Positions 1-6,588 of a DNA stretch of 18,396 nt are shown here, piece by piece; the stretch's first letter is position 1; every line of letters begins with the position of its first letter. Source of the stretch: an uncultured Peptococcaceae bacterium (GTDB lineage: Bacteria; Bacillota; Peptococcia; Peptococcales; Peptococcaceae); NCBI GenBank assembly GCA_910585405.1, contig CAJUDO010000044.1, forward strand, positions 1 to 18,396. The letters are read 5' to 3'. The notes beneath the pieces were generated by a model. That model saw only the letters and a list, made by a program, of their open reading frames with translations, ran no database searches and was not told the origin of the DNA. The translations under genes and the position numbers were made by a program.

Positions 1-26
1 AAAGCCTTATAGGCGCATATGTAAAA

Positions 27-45
27 CCCCCGGCTATGCCGGGGG
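27..45. repeat. GC-rich perfect palindrome at left edge (possible IS200-like or REP-like repeat end)
   Basis: CCCCCGGC (27-34), a TAT loop, then GCCGGGGG (38-45) form a perfect 8-bp hairpin preceded by AAAA. A smaller dyad GCCT-TAT-AGGC lies just before it at 4-14. The hairpin has the same layout as the one at 18360-18378 (CCCCCAGC-TAG-GCTGGGGG, also preceded by AAAA), so the two look like members of one repeat family. Such paired foldback ends are typical of IS200/IS605-type elements and their non-autonomous derivatives. No transposase is visible, so that link is inference. It could also serve simply as a transcription terminator. Confidence 0.5.
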
Positions 46-63
46 ATACTTATTTGTGCGAAA

Positions 64-84
64 AGACAAGGCAGAGGCTTGTCT
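64..84 (-). terminator. weak stem-loop, possible minus-strand terminator
   Basis: AGACAAG (64-70) and CTTGTCT (78-84) form a 7-bp stem with a 7-base loop. Read on the minus strand the stem is followed by TTTTC, a short U-run. It would stop any transcription running past the tracrRNA terminator. The stem is modest and the U-run short, so function is uncertain. Confidence 0.3.
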
Positions 85-325
85 CATGGGGAAGATATTA
101 TTGGAAGAATAGGTTTTTGTTGCAGGAGAATAAATGGGAAAAAGAATTGTACATATGAGTTTGTGAGGAAATAGAAAATATTTTTTGTCTGCTCATATGA
201 AAAGAGAATTTTGTTATTTTGTTTTAAACGGGTATATGTTACAATAATGATAAGTAAAAAGATAAAGGAAAACACAATGTTTGTGTGGTTGATTTGTGTA
301 GAGGGCAGTAAAGGAAGAAGGTAAT
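85..325. other. AT-rich intergenic region with no recognised gene
   Basis: This stretch lies between the left-edge hairpins and the tracrRNA terminator. It is AT-rich, with many A and T runs. An open frame on the minus strand (GTG at 362, stop at 84) gives a low-complexity hydrophobic product, has no ribosome binding site and overlaps the tracrRNA 3' end, so I do not call it. A plus-strand frame is open from the left edge to a TGA at 156-158, but its sequence matches nothing I recognise. I see no RNA gene or promoter with confidence. Confidence 0.6.
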
Positions 326-353
326 AAAAAAACTCGCTTATAGCTGGCGAGTT
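326..353 (-). terminator. intrinsic terminator of the tracrRNA
   Basis: On the minus strand AACTCGC (353-347) pairs with GCGAGTT (337-331) around a 9-base loop. The stem runs straight into a U-run (plus-strand A run 326-332). This is a textbook intrinsic terminator and fixes the 3' end of the tracrRNA near position 326. In type II-A systems this terminator hairpin is usually also the last structural stem-loop bound by Cas9. Confidence 0.85.
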
Positions 354-401
354 TTCATCCACATCAACGTGGGCCCCTAAGGGCGATTAGGAAAATTCTT
401 T

Positions 402-440
402 ATTTGAACCGTGTAGTGTAATCTCATATGGTAGTCGAAT
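402..440 (-). repeat. anti-repeat of the tracrRNA (degenerate CRISPR repeat copy)
   Basis: On the plus strand this 39-bp segment matches the array repeat apart from a 5-base ACCGT in place of GA (the bulge), one T-to-C change at 423, and changed end bases. GTAGTGTAAT (413-422) and TCATATGGTAGTC (424-436) are identical to the array repeat. It is therefore the stretch copied as anti-repeat in the minus-strand tracrRNA. Because it lies in the same plus-strand orientation as the array, the array must be transcribed on the plus strand for the two RNAs to pair. Confidence 0.9.
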
Positions 441-451
441 GAGATGCTTTT

Positions 452-480
452 ATCATAATCCGAAAAAGCTCTTTTGTCAA
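452..480 (-). promoter_or_regulatory. tracrRNA promoter
   Basis: On the minus strand a perfect -35 TTGACA (480-475) is followed by exactly 17 bases and then -10 TATGAT (457-452). The expected start is about position 445, five bases before the anti-repeat. It is the strongest promoter by eye in the window, which fits constitutive, abundant tracrRNA. Confidence 0.88.
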
Positions 481-506
481 TGAAAATATTTTAAAAACTT
501 ATACAA

Positions 507-514
507 AGAAAGGA
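507..514 (+). promoter_or_regulatory. ribosome binding site of cas9
   Basis: AGAAAGGA ends 6 bases before the cas9 ATG at 521 and fixes the start. I could not find a clear plus-strand promoter between the tracrRNA gene and cas9. A candidate TTGTCA (474-479) with TTATAC (499-504) has a long 19-base spacer and would start transcription almost at the ribosome binding site. A weaker pair TTGAAC (404-409) and TATGGT (427-432), 17 bases apart, lies inside the anti-repeat. Confidence 0.6.
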
Positions 515-520
515 TACGCT

Positions 521-3500
521 ATGGAACAAAATTATTATCTGGGACTGGATATTGGAACGAACTCAGTGGGCTGGGCAGTGACGGATTCGTCCTATCATCT
601 TTGCCAGTTTAAACATAAAGATATGTGGGGAATTCGCCTTTTTGATGAAGCTAAAACTGCGCAGGAACGAAGGACTGCTCGGTGTGCCAGAAGAAGGCTG
701 GAGCGCAGAAAGCAGCGTATTGATTTGCTACAGGAACTATTTGCTGTCGAGATGAACAAAGTAGACGATACCTTTTTTATTCGGTTAAATGAGAGTAGGC
801 TACATTTGGAAGATAAGATAGTACCAGCAAAGCACCCGCTGTTTCGAGAAGAGAACTATACCGACAGGGAATATTATCAGGAATATCCGACTATTTTTCA
901 CTTGCGGAAAGATTTGATTGAAGACAAGGCACCGCATGATATTCGTCTTGTCTATCTGGCATTACACCATATCATCAAAAACCGAGGGCATTTCCTGATT
1001 ACTGGAGGTTTCAGCGACGCGAAAAGTTTTGCGGCCACCATGCGGAATTTGCAGGAGGCGGTACAGAACGAATTTGACTTTGAGCTGTATCTGGATGAAA
1101 CTGGTTTGGCAGATTTTGAACGTATCTTGCAAAGCCGAGACGATGCCAAAAGTGTGAAAGCCAAAAAGTTGCTGGGGCTGTTTTCCTTTACTCATTTAGA
1201 AAATGATGAAGCAAAGCGGAAAAAAACAATAGTGGACCAGGTCTGCAAGTTTGTGTGCGGTATGACTGGAGATGTATGTAAGTTGTTTGCAATGGATTCA
1301 GAAGAATCTGGCTTGGAGAAGACAAAATTTTCTTTTGGAGATGCCCAATATGAAGAATCCATTGCTGATCAGTTGGAGGGCGCACTCCCAGAGAAATTTT
1401 ATGTCTTGGAATGTATGAAAGCACTGTATGATTGGAGTATTCTTGCGGATATTCTGGCCGGTGAGGACTATATTTCTTTTGCCAAAGTGAAGCAGTATGC
1501 GCTGCATAAAGAAAATCTAAAGCGATTGCGTGTTTTTATGCGGAAGTATTGTGACAAACATACGAGGGAACAGTTTTTCAATGCGCATCAGCAGGAAAAA
1601 GGCAATACAAAGCTGTGCAATTATGCTGCCTATGTTGGAAGTGTGAAAAAGAATGGAAAAGAATATTCTGTGGCCCGTTGCTCTGAGGAAGAATTTTATC
1701 AAGGTCTGAAAAAAATTTTGGAAGCGGTTACAGTGACTGCGGAAGATGCTGCGGAAAAAGAATATCTGCTGCAGCATACTCAATTACACACGCTGCTTCC
1801 TTTACAGCGCAGCAAGGACAATGGGACTGTCCCCAAGCAAATCCACGAGTTGGAACTGAATAAGATTTTGGAACAGGCTTGTCAATATCTGCCCTTTTTG
1901 AATGATACAGATGGGGAAGGAATTTCTGTGGCAAAGAAAATTAAAGATATTTTTAATTTCCGAATACCCTATTATGTAGGACCACTGAGCGACCGGCACC
2001 GGGCGCAGGGCGCGAATAATTGGATGATACGGCGGGAAGGCAGGACAGAACGTATTTATCCGTGGAATTTTGAGCAAGTTGTAGACATGGAACAATCCAA
2101 TACAGCCTTTATCACACGTATGACCAATAAATGCACCTATCTGGTGGGTGAAGATGTATTGCCCAAACATTCGCTGCTGTATTCAACTTTTATGGTGCTG
2201 AATGCCATCAACCCCTTGAAAATCAAAGGATATCCTGCTACAGAGTTGCAAAAACAAAATATTTTTCGGCATGTATTTTTGAAGCATCAGAAGGTAACTG
2301 CGAAAGAGATTATAGAGTATCTAAATCAGGAAGATCCTGGGTTGAAACTAACCGAGGATGATTTGAGCGGGTTTGACGAAAACGGTAAGGTATCCATGTC
2401 CTCTTATCTGGATTTCTGGAAGAAAGTATTTGGCGAACGCATGGCAGAAAATGCTGTGCAGGCAATGGTAGAGGACATTATTAAGTGGAAAACGATTTAC
2501 GGCGATGACAAACAGATGCTCAAACGGATCATTCAGCAGCATTATCCTGATCAGCTAACAGATGCTCAGTTAAAAGCAGTAGCTGGATTTCGCTACAGTG
2601 GATGGGGAAATTTTTCAAAAGCATTTCTGAATGGGATACAAGGAATCGATACGGAAACAGGGGAAACATTCACCATAATTAAGGCGTTGTGGAATACTAA
2701 CTGCAATTTGATGCAACTGTTGAGCGGTCGTTTCACTTTCCAGCAACAGATTACTGAGCATAATAAGGCGCAAATTGGCGAGATGACACAGATTAGTTAT
2801 GAGAATGTAGTGGAACCGCTTGCCGTATCACCGGCTGTAAAACGCTCAATCTGGCAGACTGTACAGATTGTACAAGAAATAAAACAGATTATGGGTGCTG
2901 CGCCGCAGAAAATCTTTATTGAAATGGTTCGTGATGATGACAGTAAAGGGAAAAAGAAAGGGCGGACGGCATCTCGTAAGCAGCAATTACTGGAATTGTA
3001 TGCAGCCTGTGAAGCTGATGTACGGGAATGGAGTCAGGAAATTGAAGGCAAGGATGAAAGAGCGTTTAACAGCTTGAAGCTCTACTTGTACTATCTGCAA
3101 AAAGGCAGATGTATGTACACTGGTGAACGTATTGACTTGGATGAGCTGATGAAGAGTAATTCCAAATGGGACAAGGATCATATTTATCCGCAATCCAAAA
3201 TTAAAGATGACAGTTTGGACAATTTGGTTTTGGTGAACAAAGAAGTAAATGCCAAGAAGAGCAACGAATTGCTTTCAGCGGAAATCGTAAAGCGGCAGAA
3301 ACCTTTTTGGGAGGAGCTATTAAAGAGCGGATTCCTATCCAAAAAGAAATATGATCGGCTGAGCCGTATCAATGATTTTACGGAAGAAGAATTATCCGGC
3401 TTTATCAGTCGCCAACTGGTAGAAACCCGGCAATCTTCCAAAGCAGTAAAAGACCTACTGGAGCAGCTGCATCCTAATACAGCTATCGTATCGGTCAAGG

Positions 3501-4663
3501 CGGGGCTAGTATCTCAATTTCGCAAAAAAGATCTGTGCGAATTGAAATCGCGTCGGCTGAATGATTTACACCATGCCAAAGACGCCTACCTCAATATTGT
3601 AGTAGGTAATGTATACTACGAAAAGTTTACTGCCAATCCGATTCTATGGATTAAGAAAAATAAAGAGGTAAATTACAGTATCAACCGTGTTTTTGAATAT
3701 GATGTGAAAAAACAGGATGAATGGATTTGGCAGGCGCCGCCGAAAAATGAGAAGGGAGAAGCCTGCCGGGGAGAGCCGCGGAAGGAATTGCTAGGCGGCA
3801 CCATAGATGTGGTACGGGAAACTGTGCGGCGCAATCGGATGTGCTATACCGAATATACCTACTGTGAAAAGGGCGAATTATTTGCGGCCAATCCAAAACA
3901 TGTAGAAAGTGCCAAAATTCCATTGAAAACAGGGCTGGATCCTGAAAAATATGGCGGGTATTATAGTCCAAACAATTCCTATTTTGCACTGGTTGAGTTT
4001 GACGGCAAAAAGAAAGGGACGCGGATTAGAAATATCATCGGTGTTCCCATTTATATTGCCAATATGCTGCCGTACCAGCAGGACGCTTTTTTGCACTATT
4101 GCGAAGATGTCAAAGGGTTGGTCAATGTGACAGTGCTACATGCAAAGATCAAGAAAAATGCGCTGCTGCTGGTGGATGGCTTTCCGCTGCGCATTCGAGG
4201 GGAAAACGAAATAGTACTTACTTTTAAGCAAAATCTGCAGCTGATTTTAAGACAGGATGATGCAGAAACGGTGCGGCGGATTGAAAAGTATTTGGAGAAG
4301 AATAAGGATTACGCTGTGGATGAAAAATTTGACGGTCTGAGCGATGACAGTATGATGCAGCTCTATGATGTGCTGACAGAAAAGCTGCAAACGGTATACA
4401 GTCGCCGTCCGGCCAACAAAGGGCAGACACTGGCGGAAAAACGAGAGGTATTTACAAAGCTGGATGGAAGTGCAAAGGCTGTGATTTTGAATGAAATTTT
4501 GACTATGCTGCGCTGCGATGCAGCTACCACGGCAAACTTAAAGGGGATAGATAAGGAAAATGTAGGAAATATTGCAATCAGTAAAAATACAGTAGGTAAA
4601 AGTAAACTGGTACTGATCAACCAGTCGGTGACCGGCTTGCTGGAAAACAGAACGGAGCTGTAG
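521..4663 (+). CDS. cas9: type II-A CRISPR-associated endonuclease Cas9
   Basis: RNA-guided DNA endonuclease, 1380 aa, within the usual 1300-1400 aa of II-A Cas9. It uses the crRNA-tracrRNA duplex to cut both strands of matching DNA. RuvC-I is at the N-terminus (LGLDIGTNSVGWAV, catalytic D10), followed by the arginine-rich bridge helix (about residues 49-80) and the REC lobe. RuvC-II is KIFIEMVR (E801). The HNH domain has KDHIYPQS (D886, H887) and the matching N910. RuvC-III is HHAKDAYLN (H1018, D1021). All residues needed for cutting are present. The PAM-interacting C-terminus ends with LINQSVTGLLENRTEL, which aligns with the end of S. pyogenes Cas9 (SpCas9). By my alignment the SpCas9 RKR segment (residues 1333-1335) reads IAI here, so NGG is not expected. 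It leads the cas operon; cas1 starts 1 base after its stop. The frame is unbroken. Confidence 0.98.
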   Translation: MEQNYYLGLDIGTNSVGWAVTDSSYHLCQFKHKDMWGIRLFDEAKTAQERRTARCARRRLERRKQRIDLLQELFAVEMNKVDDTFFIRLNESRLHLEDKIVPAKHPLFREENYTDREYYQEYPTIFHLRKDLIEDKAPHDIRLVYLALHHIIKNRGHFLITGGFSDAKSFAATMRNLQEAVQNEFDFELYLDETGLADFERILQSRDDAKSVKAKKLLGLFSFTHLENDEAKRKKTIVDQVCKFVCGMTGDVCKLFAMDSEESGLEKTKFSFGDAQYEESIADQLEGALPEKFYVLECMKALYDWSILADILAGEDYISFAKVKQYALHKENLKRLRVFMRKYCDKHTREQFFNAHQQEKGNTKLCNYAAYVGSVKKNGKEYSVARCSEEEFYQGLKKILEAVTVTAEDAAEKEYLLQHTQLHTLLPLQRSKDNGTVPKQIHELELNKILEQACQYLPFLNDTDGEGISVAKKIKDIFNFRIPYYVGPLSDRHRAQGANNWMIRREGRTERIYPWNFEQVVDMEQSNTAFITRMTNKCTYLVGEDVLPKHSLLYSTFMVLNAINPLKIKGYPATELQKQNIFRHVFLKHQKVTAKEIIEYLNQEDPGLKLTEDDLSGFDENGKVSMSSYLDFWKKVFGERMAENAVQAMVEDIIKWKTIYGDDKQMLKRIIQQHYPDQLTDAQLKAVAGFRYSGWGNFSKAFLNGIQGIDTETGETFTIIKALWNTNCNLMQLLSGRFTFQQQITEHNKAQIGEMTQISYENVVEPLAVSPAVKRSIWQTVQIVQEIKQIMGAAPQKIFIEMVRDDDSKGKKKGRTASRKQQLLELYAACEADVREWSQEIEGKDERAFNSLKLYLYYLQKGRCMYTGERIDLDELMKSNSKWDKDHIYPQSKIKDDSLDNLVLVNKEVNAKKSNELLSAEIVKRQKPFWEELLKSGFLSKKKYDRLSRINDFTEEELSGFISRQLVETRQSSKAVKDLLEQLHPNTAIVSVKAGLVSQFRKKDLCELKSRRLNDLHHAKDAYLNIVVGNVYYEKFTANPILWIKKNKEVNYSINRVFEYDVKKQDEWIWQAPPKNEKGEACRGEPRKELLGGTIDVVRETVRRNRMCYTEYTYCEKGELFAANPKHVESAKIPLKTGLDPEKYGGYYSPNNSYFALVEFDGKKKGTRIRNIIGVPIYIANMLPYQQDAFLHYCEDVKGLVNVTVLHAKIKKNALLLVDGFPLRIRGENEIVLTFKQNLQLILRQDDAETVRRIEKYLEKNKDYAVDEKFDGLSDDSMMQLYDVLTEKLQTVYSRRPANKGQTLAEKREVFTKLDGSAKAVILNEILTMLRCDAATTANLKGIDKENVGNIAISKNTVGKSKLVLINQSVTGLLENRTEL

Positions 4664-4664
4664 A

Positions 4665-5552
4665 ATGAGCTGGAGGACTGTGGTAATCACCGGCTGTGCC
4701 AAGCTGGACTATAAAATGGATTATTTGGTGGTACGCAGAAAAGATGTGACGAATCGCATACACCTCAGTGAAATCAGCATCTTACTGCTTGAATCTACAG
4801 CAGTGTCGTTGACATCTATGCTGCTCTGCGAGCTGGTAAAGAAGAAAATCAAGGTGATTTTCTGCGATGAAAGTCACAATCCCCATTCGGAGCTACTGCC
4901 CTATTACGGTAGTCATGACACTAGCGCCAAGTTAAGGCGGCAGATTGTCTGGGATGCAGATATTAAAACACAGGTCTGGACCGAGATCGTGACCGAAAAA
5001 ATCCGAAAGCAAATGCAGCACCTGGAAAAAAGAGGTTATTCTGCTCAAGCTGAACTGCTGCACCGGTATGTGCTGGAGCTGCAGTTCGGCGATAGCACCA
5101 ACCGGGAAGGTCACGCAGCGAAGGTATATTTTAATGCCTTATTTGGTATGGAGTTTTCCCGCAGCGACGATACGGTAGTGAATGCTGCGCTGAATTATGG
5201 GTATGGGATTCTGCTGGCCTGCTTTAATCGGGAAATCGTGGCTGGCGGTTATATAACACAGTTGGGCTTATTTCATGACAATATGTTTAATCCCTTTAAT
5301 CTGGCTTCAGACTTTATGGAGCCCTTCCGTATTTTGGTGGACCAGAAAGTAGTAGAGATGCAGCCGAGCAAGTTCGAGCATGCAGAAAAGATGGAGCTGC
5401 TCACCATACTGCAGCAGGAGGTGTGGATAGACGGAAAACAGCAGTGTGTGAACAATGCGATTAAAATTTATTGCCGCAGTCTCTTAGATGCGCTCAATGA
5501 ACGGGACGTTGCTTGTATTTGTTTTTATAAGGATGGCGGAGAAAGGATATGA
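4665..5552 (+). CDS. cas1: type II CRISPR-associated integrase Cas1
   Basis: Metal-dependent integrase that, as a Cas1-Cas2 complex, inserts new spacers at the leader end of the array. It is 295 aa, normal for type II Cas1. The opening MSWRTVVITGCAKLDYKMDY is typical of subtype II-A. The active site is visible: E148 in NREGHAAKVYF, H204 in GLFHDNMFNPF, and E219 in ASDFMEPFR, matching E149, H205 and E220 of the S. pyogenes protein as I recall it. The ATG lies 1 base after the cas9 stop, with GGAG (4653-4656) inside the end of cas9 as ribosome binding site. Its last bases overlap cas2 in an ATGA junction, so the two are probably translationally coupled. Confidence 0.97.
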   Translation: MSWRTVVITGCAKLDYKMDYLVVRRKDVTNRIHLSEISILLLESTAVSLTSMLLCELVKKKIKVIFCDESHNPHSELLPYYGSHDTSAKLRRQIVWDADIKTQVWTEIVTEKIRKQMQHLEKRGYSAQAELLHRYVLELQFGDSTNREGHAAKVYFNALFGMEFSRSDDTVVNAALNYGYGILLACFNREIVAGGYITQLGLFHDNMFNPFNLASDFMEPFRILVDQKVVEMQPSKFEHAEKMELLTILQQEVWIDGKQQCVNNAIKIYCRSLLDALNERDVACICFYKDGGERI

Positions 5553-5869
5553 GTTATCGTTATATGAGAATTCTGGTATTTTTTGATTTGCCCACGGAGA
5601 CGTTGGAGGATAAAAGAGAATATAGAGCCTTTCGAAAATATTTGATCAAAAAAGGTTTCCTGATGCTGCAGGAAAGTGTATACTGCAAGCTGGCTCTAAA
5701 TCAGACTGTAGCGGCAGGTATTGTAGCCAGCGTAAAAGAGCATAAGCCTGCAGATGGACTGGTGCAAATGCTGGTGGTAACAGAAAAACAGTTCGCTCGA
5801 ATGGAATGCGTGGTAGGGCAGCGGCAGAGTACGGTACTTGATTCTGATGAACGGCTGGTGGTCTTATGA
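5549..5869 (+). CDS. cas2: CRISPR-associated protein Cas2
   Basis: Small structural partner of Cas1: a Cas2 dimer bridges two Cas1 dimers in the spacer integration complex. It is 106 aa, the usual size. The ferredoxin-like N-terminus MRILVFFDLPTET carries the conserved aspartate (D13), and the following FRKYLIKKGFLMLQESVY is characteristic of type II Cas2. Both ends overlap neighbours by 4 bases (ATGA with cas1 at 5549-5552 and with csn2 at 5866-5869), so translation of cas1, cas2 and csn2 is probably coupled. The ribosome binding site GGAGAAAGGA lies inside the end of cas1. Confidence 0.96.
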   Translation: MSYRYMRILVFFDLPTETLEDKREYRAFRKYLIKKGFLMLQESVYCKLALNQTVAAGIVASVKEHKPADGLVQMLVVTEKQFARMECVVGQRQSTVLDSDERLVVL

Positions 5870-6537
5870 AGTTATGCTGCCCGCAGTTAGAAACCACCTT
5901 TACCATCAAGCCGCAGATATTAAATCGGATTGTAGTGGAGAATCCTATTTCTTATGAAGCACTGGTATTGGGTTTCTATGGTCAGATCTACGAAAAGCAA
6001 GAGAATTTGTCCTGTTTTCTGGATGATGCATCCTATGCCATCGCCAGACATTTTGAATTGATTCTTTCTCCAATGGATATAGCCTATGACAAAAAAGAAA
6101 TACAGAAAAAGCTGTATCAAGATTTGGCTGACGAGTTGGAAATGCAGGATGCTTTTGAAAAAATAGCGGGAGCCTATGGAGAATTGCTGCAGCTGGTAGA
6201 GGAAGGAATCGTATATTCTGCCTATCCTGTAGAGCTTTCCGCTGAATTTGTTCTTCCCGATTTGTTCAAACAGTTGGGTGTGCAGTTAAAACAGCCGGAG
6301 GGTCGGTTTGTAGAAAAATTTATTGACTACGGCACTACAATGAAGCAGCTAATGGATAAGCAGGTTTTTGTGCTGGTCAATTGTGCTGCTTACCTGACAG
6401 GAGAGGACCTTGCTTATTTGGAGCAGTGGCTGCAATATGAAGAGGTGTACGTGATTTTGTTGGAATCGTTTCAACATTCCTTGCCTTTTCCAGTCAATGA
6501 AGTTATAATAGATACAGATTTATGTGAAATACGCTAA
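5866..6537 (+). CDS. csn2: type II-A adaptation protein Csn2
   Basis: Csn2 forms a ring-shaped tetramer that slides on double-stranded DNA ends and is needed for spacer acquisition in II-A systems. Its presence defines the subtype. This copy is 223 aa, close to the roughly 220 aa of the canonical short Csn2. The C-terminal pattern (VYVILLESFQ followed by VIIDTDLCEIR) matches the family's conserved end, where a LIES-like strand precedes a DLC(E) segment. It starts at an ATGA overlap with cas2. The 3' end carries a probable promoter for the array (6481-6509), and the stop is only 51 bases before the first repeat. The rest of the protein is too variable to name residues. Confidence 0.93.
   Translation: MKLCCPQLETTFTIKPQILNRIVVENPISYEALVLGFYGQIYEKQENLSCFLDDASYAIARHFELILSPMDIAYDKKEIQKKLYQDLADELEMQDAFEKIAGAYGELLQLVEEGIVYSAYPVELSAEFVLPDLFKQLGVQLKQPEGRFVEKFIDYGTTMKQLMDKQVFVLVNCAAYLTGEDLAYLEQWLQYEEVYVILLESFQHSLPFPVNEVIIDTDLCEIR
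6481..6509 (+). promoter_or_regulatory. probable pre-crRNA promoter inside the 3' end of csn2
   Basis: TTGCCT (6481-6486) is followed by exactly 17 bases and a perfect -10 TATAAT (6504-6509). Transcription would begin near 6516, giving about 70 nt before the first repeat. The 51-base gap between csn2 and the array holds no equally good pair, so the array is probably driven from within csn2, plus any read-through from the cas operon. The -35 matches consensus at 4 of 6 positions. Confidence 0.6.
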
Positions 6538-6588
6538 GATATCATAGGAAATTGCAGATGTTGTAGTGGCATGGACTCCCAAATTGAG
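6538..6588 (+). promoter_or_regulatory. CRISPR leader (leader-proximal end) with integration anchor
   Basis: This 51-base AT-rich segment joins csn2 to the first intact repeat. The opposite end of the array has the decayed repeat, so this is the leader. Its last seven bases, AATTGAG (6582-6588), differ by one base from ATTTGAG, the leader-anchoring sequence that directs spacer integration in streptococcal type II-A arrays. It sits in the same place, immediately before the first repeat. Confidence 0.75.

Larger units (their letters stand above)
326..445 (-). ncRNA. tracrRNA: tracrRNA (trans-activating CRISPR RNA), about 120 nt
   Basis: This RNA pairs with each crRNA repeat so that host RNase III can process the duplex and Cas9 can bind it. 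Reading the minus strand 5'->3', the anti-repeat (440-402) complements the whole CRISPR repeat. It forms a 6-bp lower stem (GUUUGA with UCAAAU), an asymmetric bulge (GA opposite ACGGU), then an almost unbroken upper stem from GUAGUGUAAU onward. After it come a nexus-like hairpin (CCTAA 391-387 with TTAGG 380-376, 6-base loop), a second hairpin (CCAC 372-369 with GTGG 362-359) and the terminator hairpin. The lower stem, bulge and upper stem order is that of Streptococcus pyogenes tracrRNA. A near-consensus promoter begins 7 bases upstream. The gene is divergent from cas9. The 5' end is predicted from promoter spacing and is uncertain by a few bases. Confidence 0.92.

Noticed and set aside
3..158. 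Plus-strand frame open from the left edge across the hairpin, as a possible truncated transposase end
   Set aside because: No conserved transposase motif can be recognised in about 50 codons, and the proline-rich part is simply the translated palindrome.
84..362. Minus-strand open frame of 92 codons, hydrophobic
   Set aside because: It starts at GTG without a ribosome binding site, overlaps the 3' part of the tracrRNA and its terminator, and its composition is explained by A/T runs.
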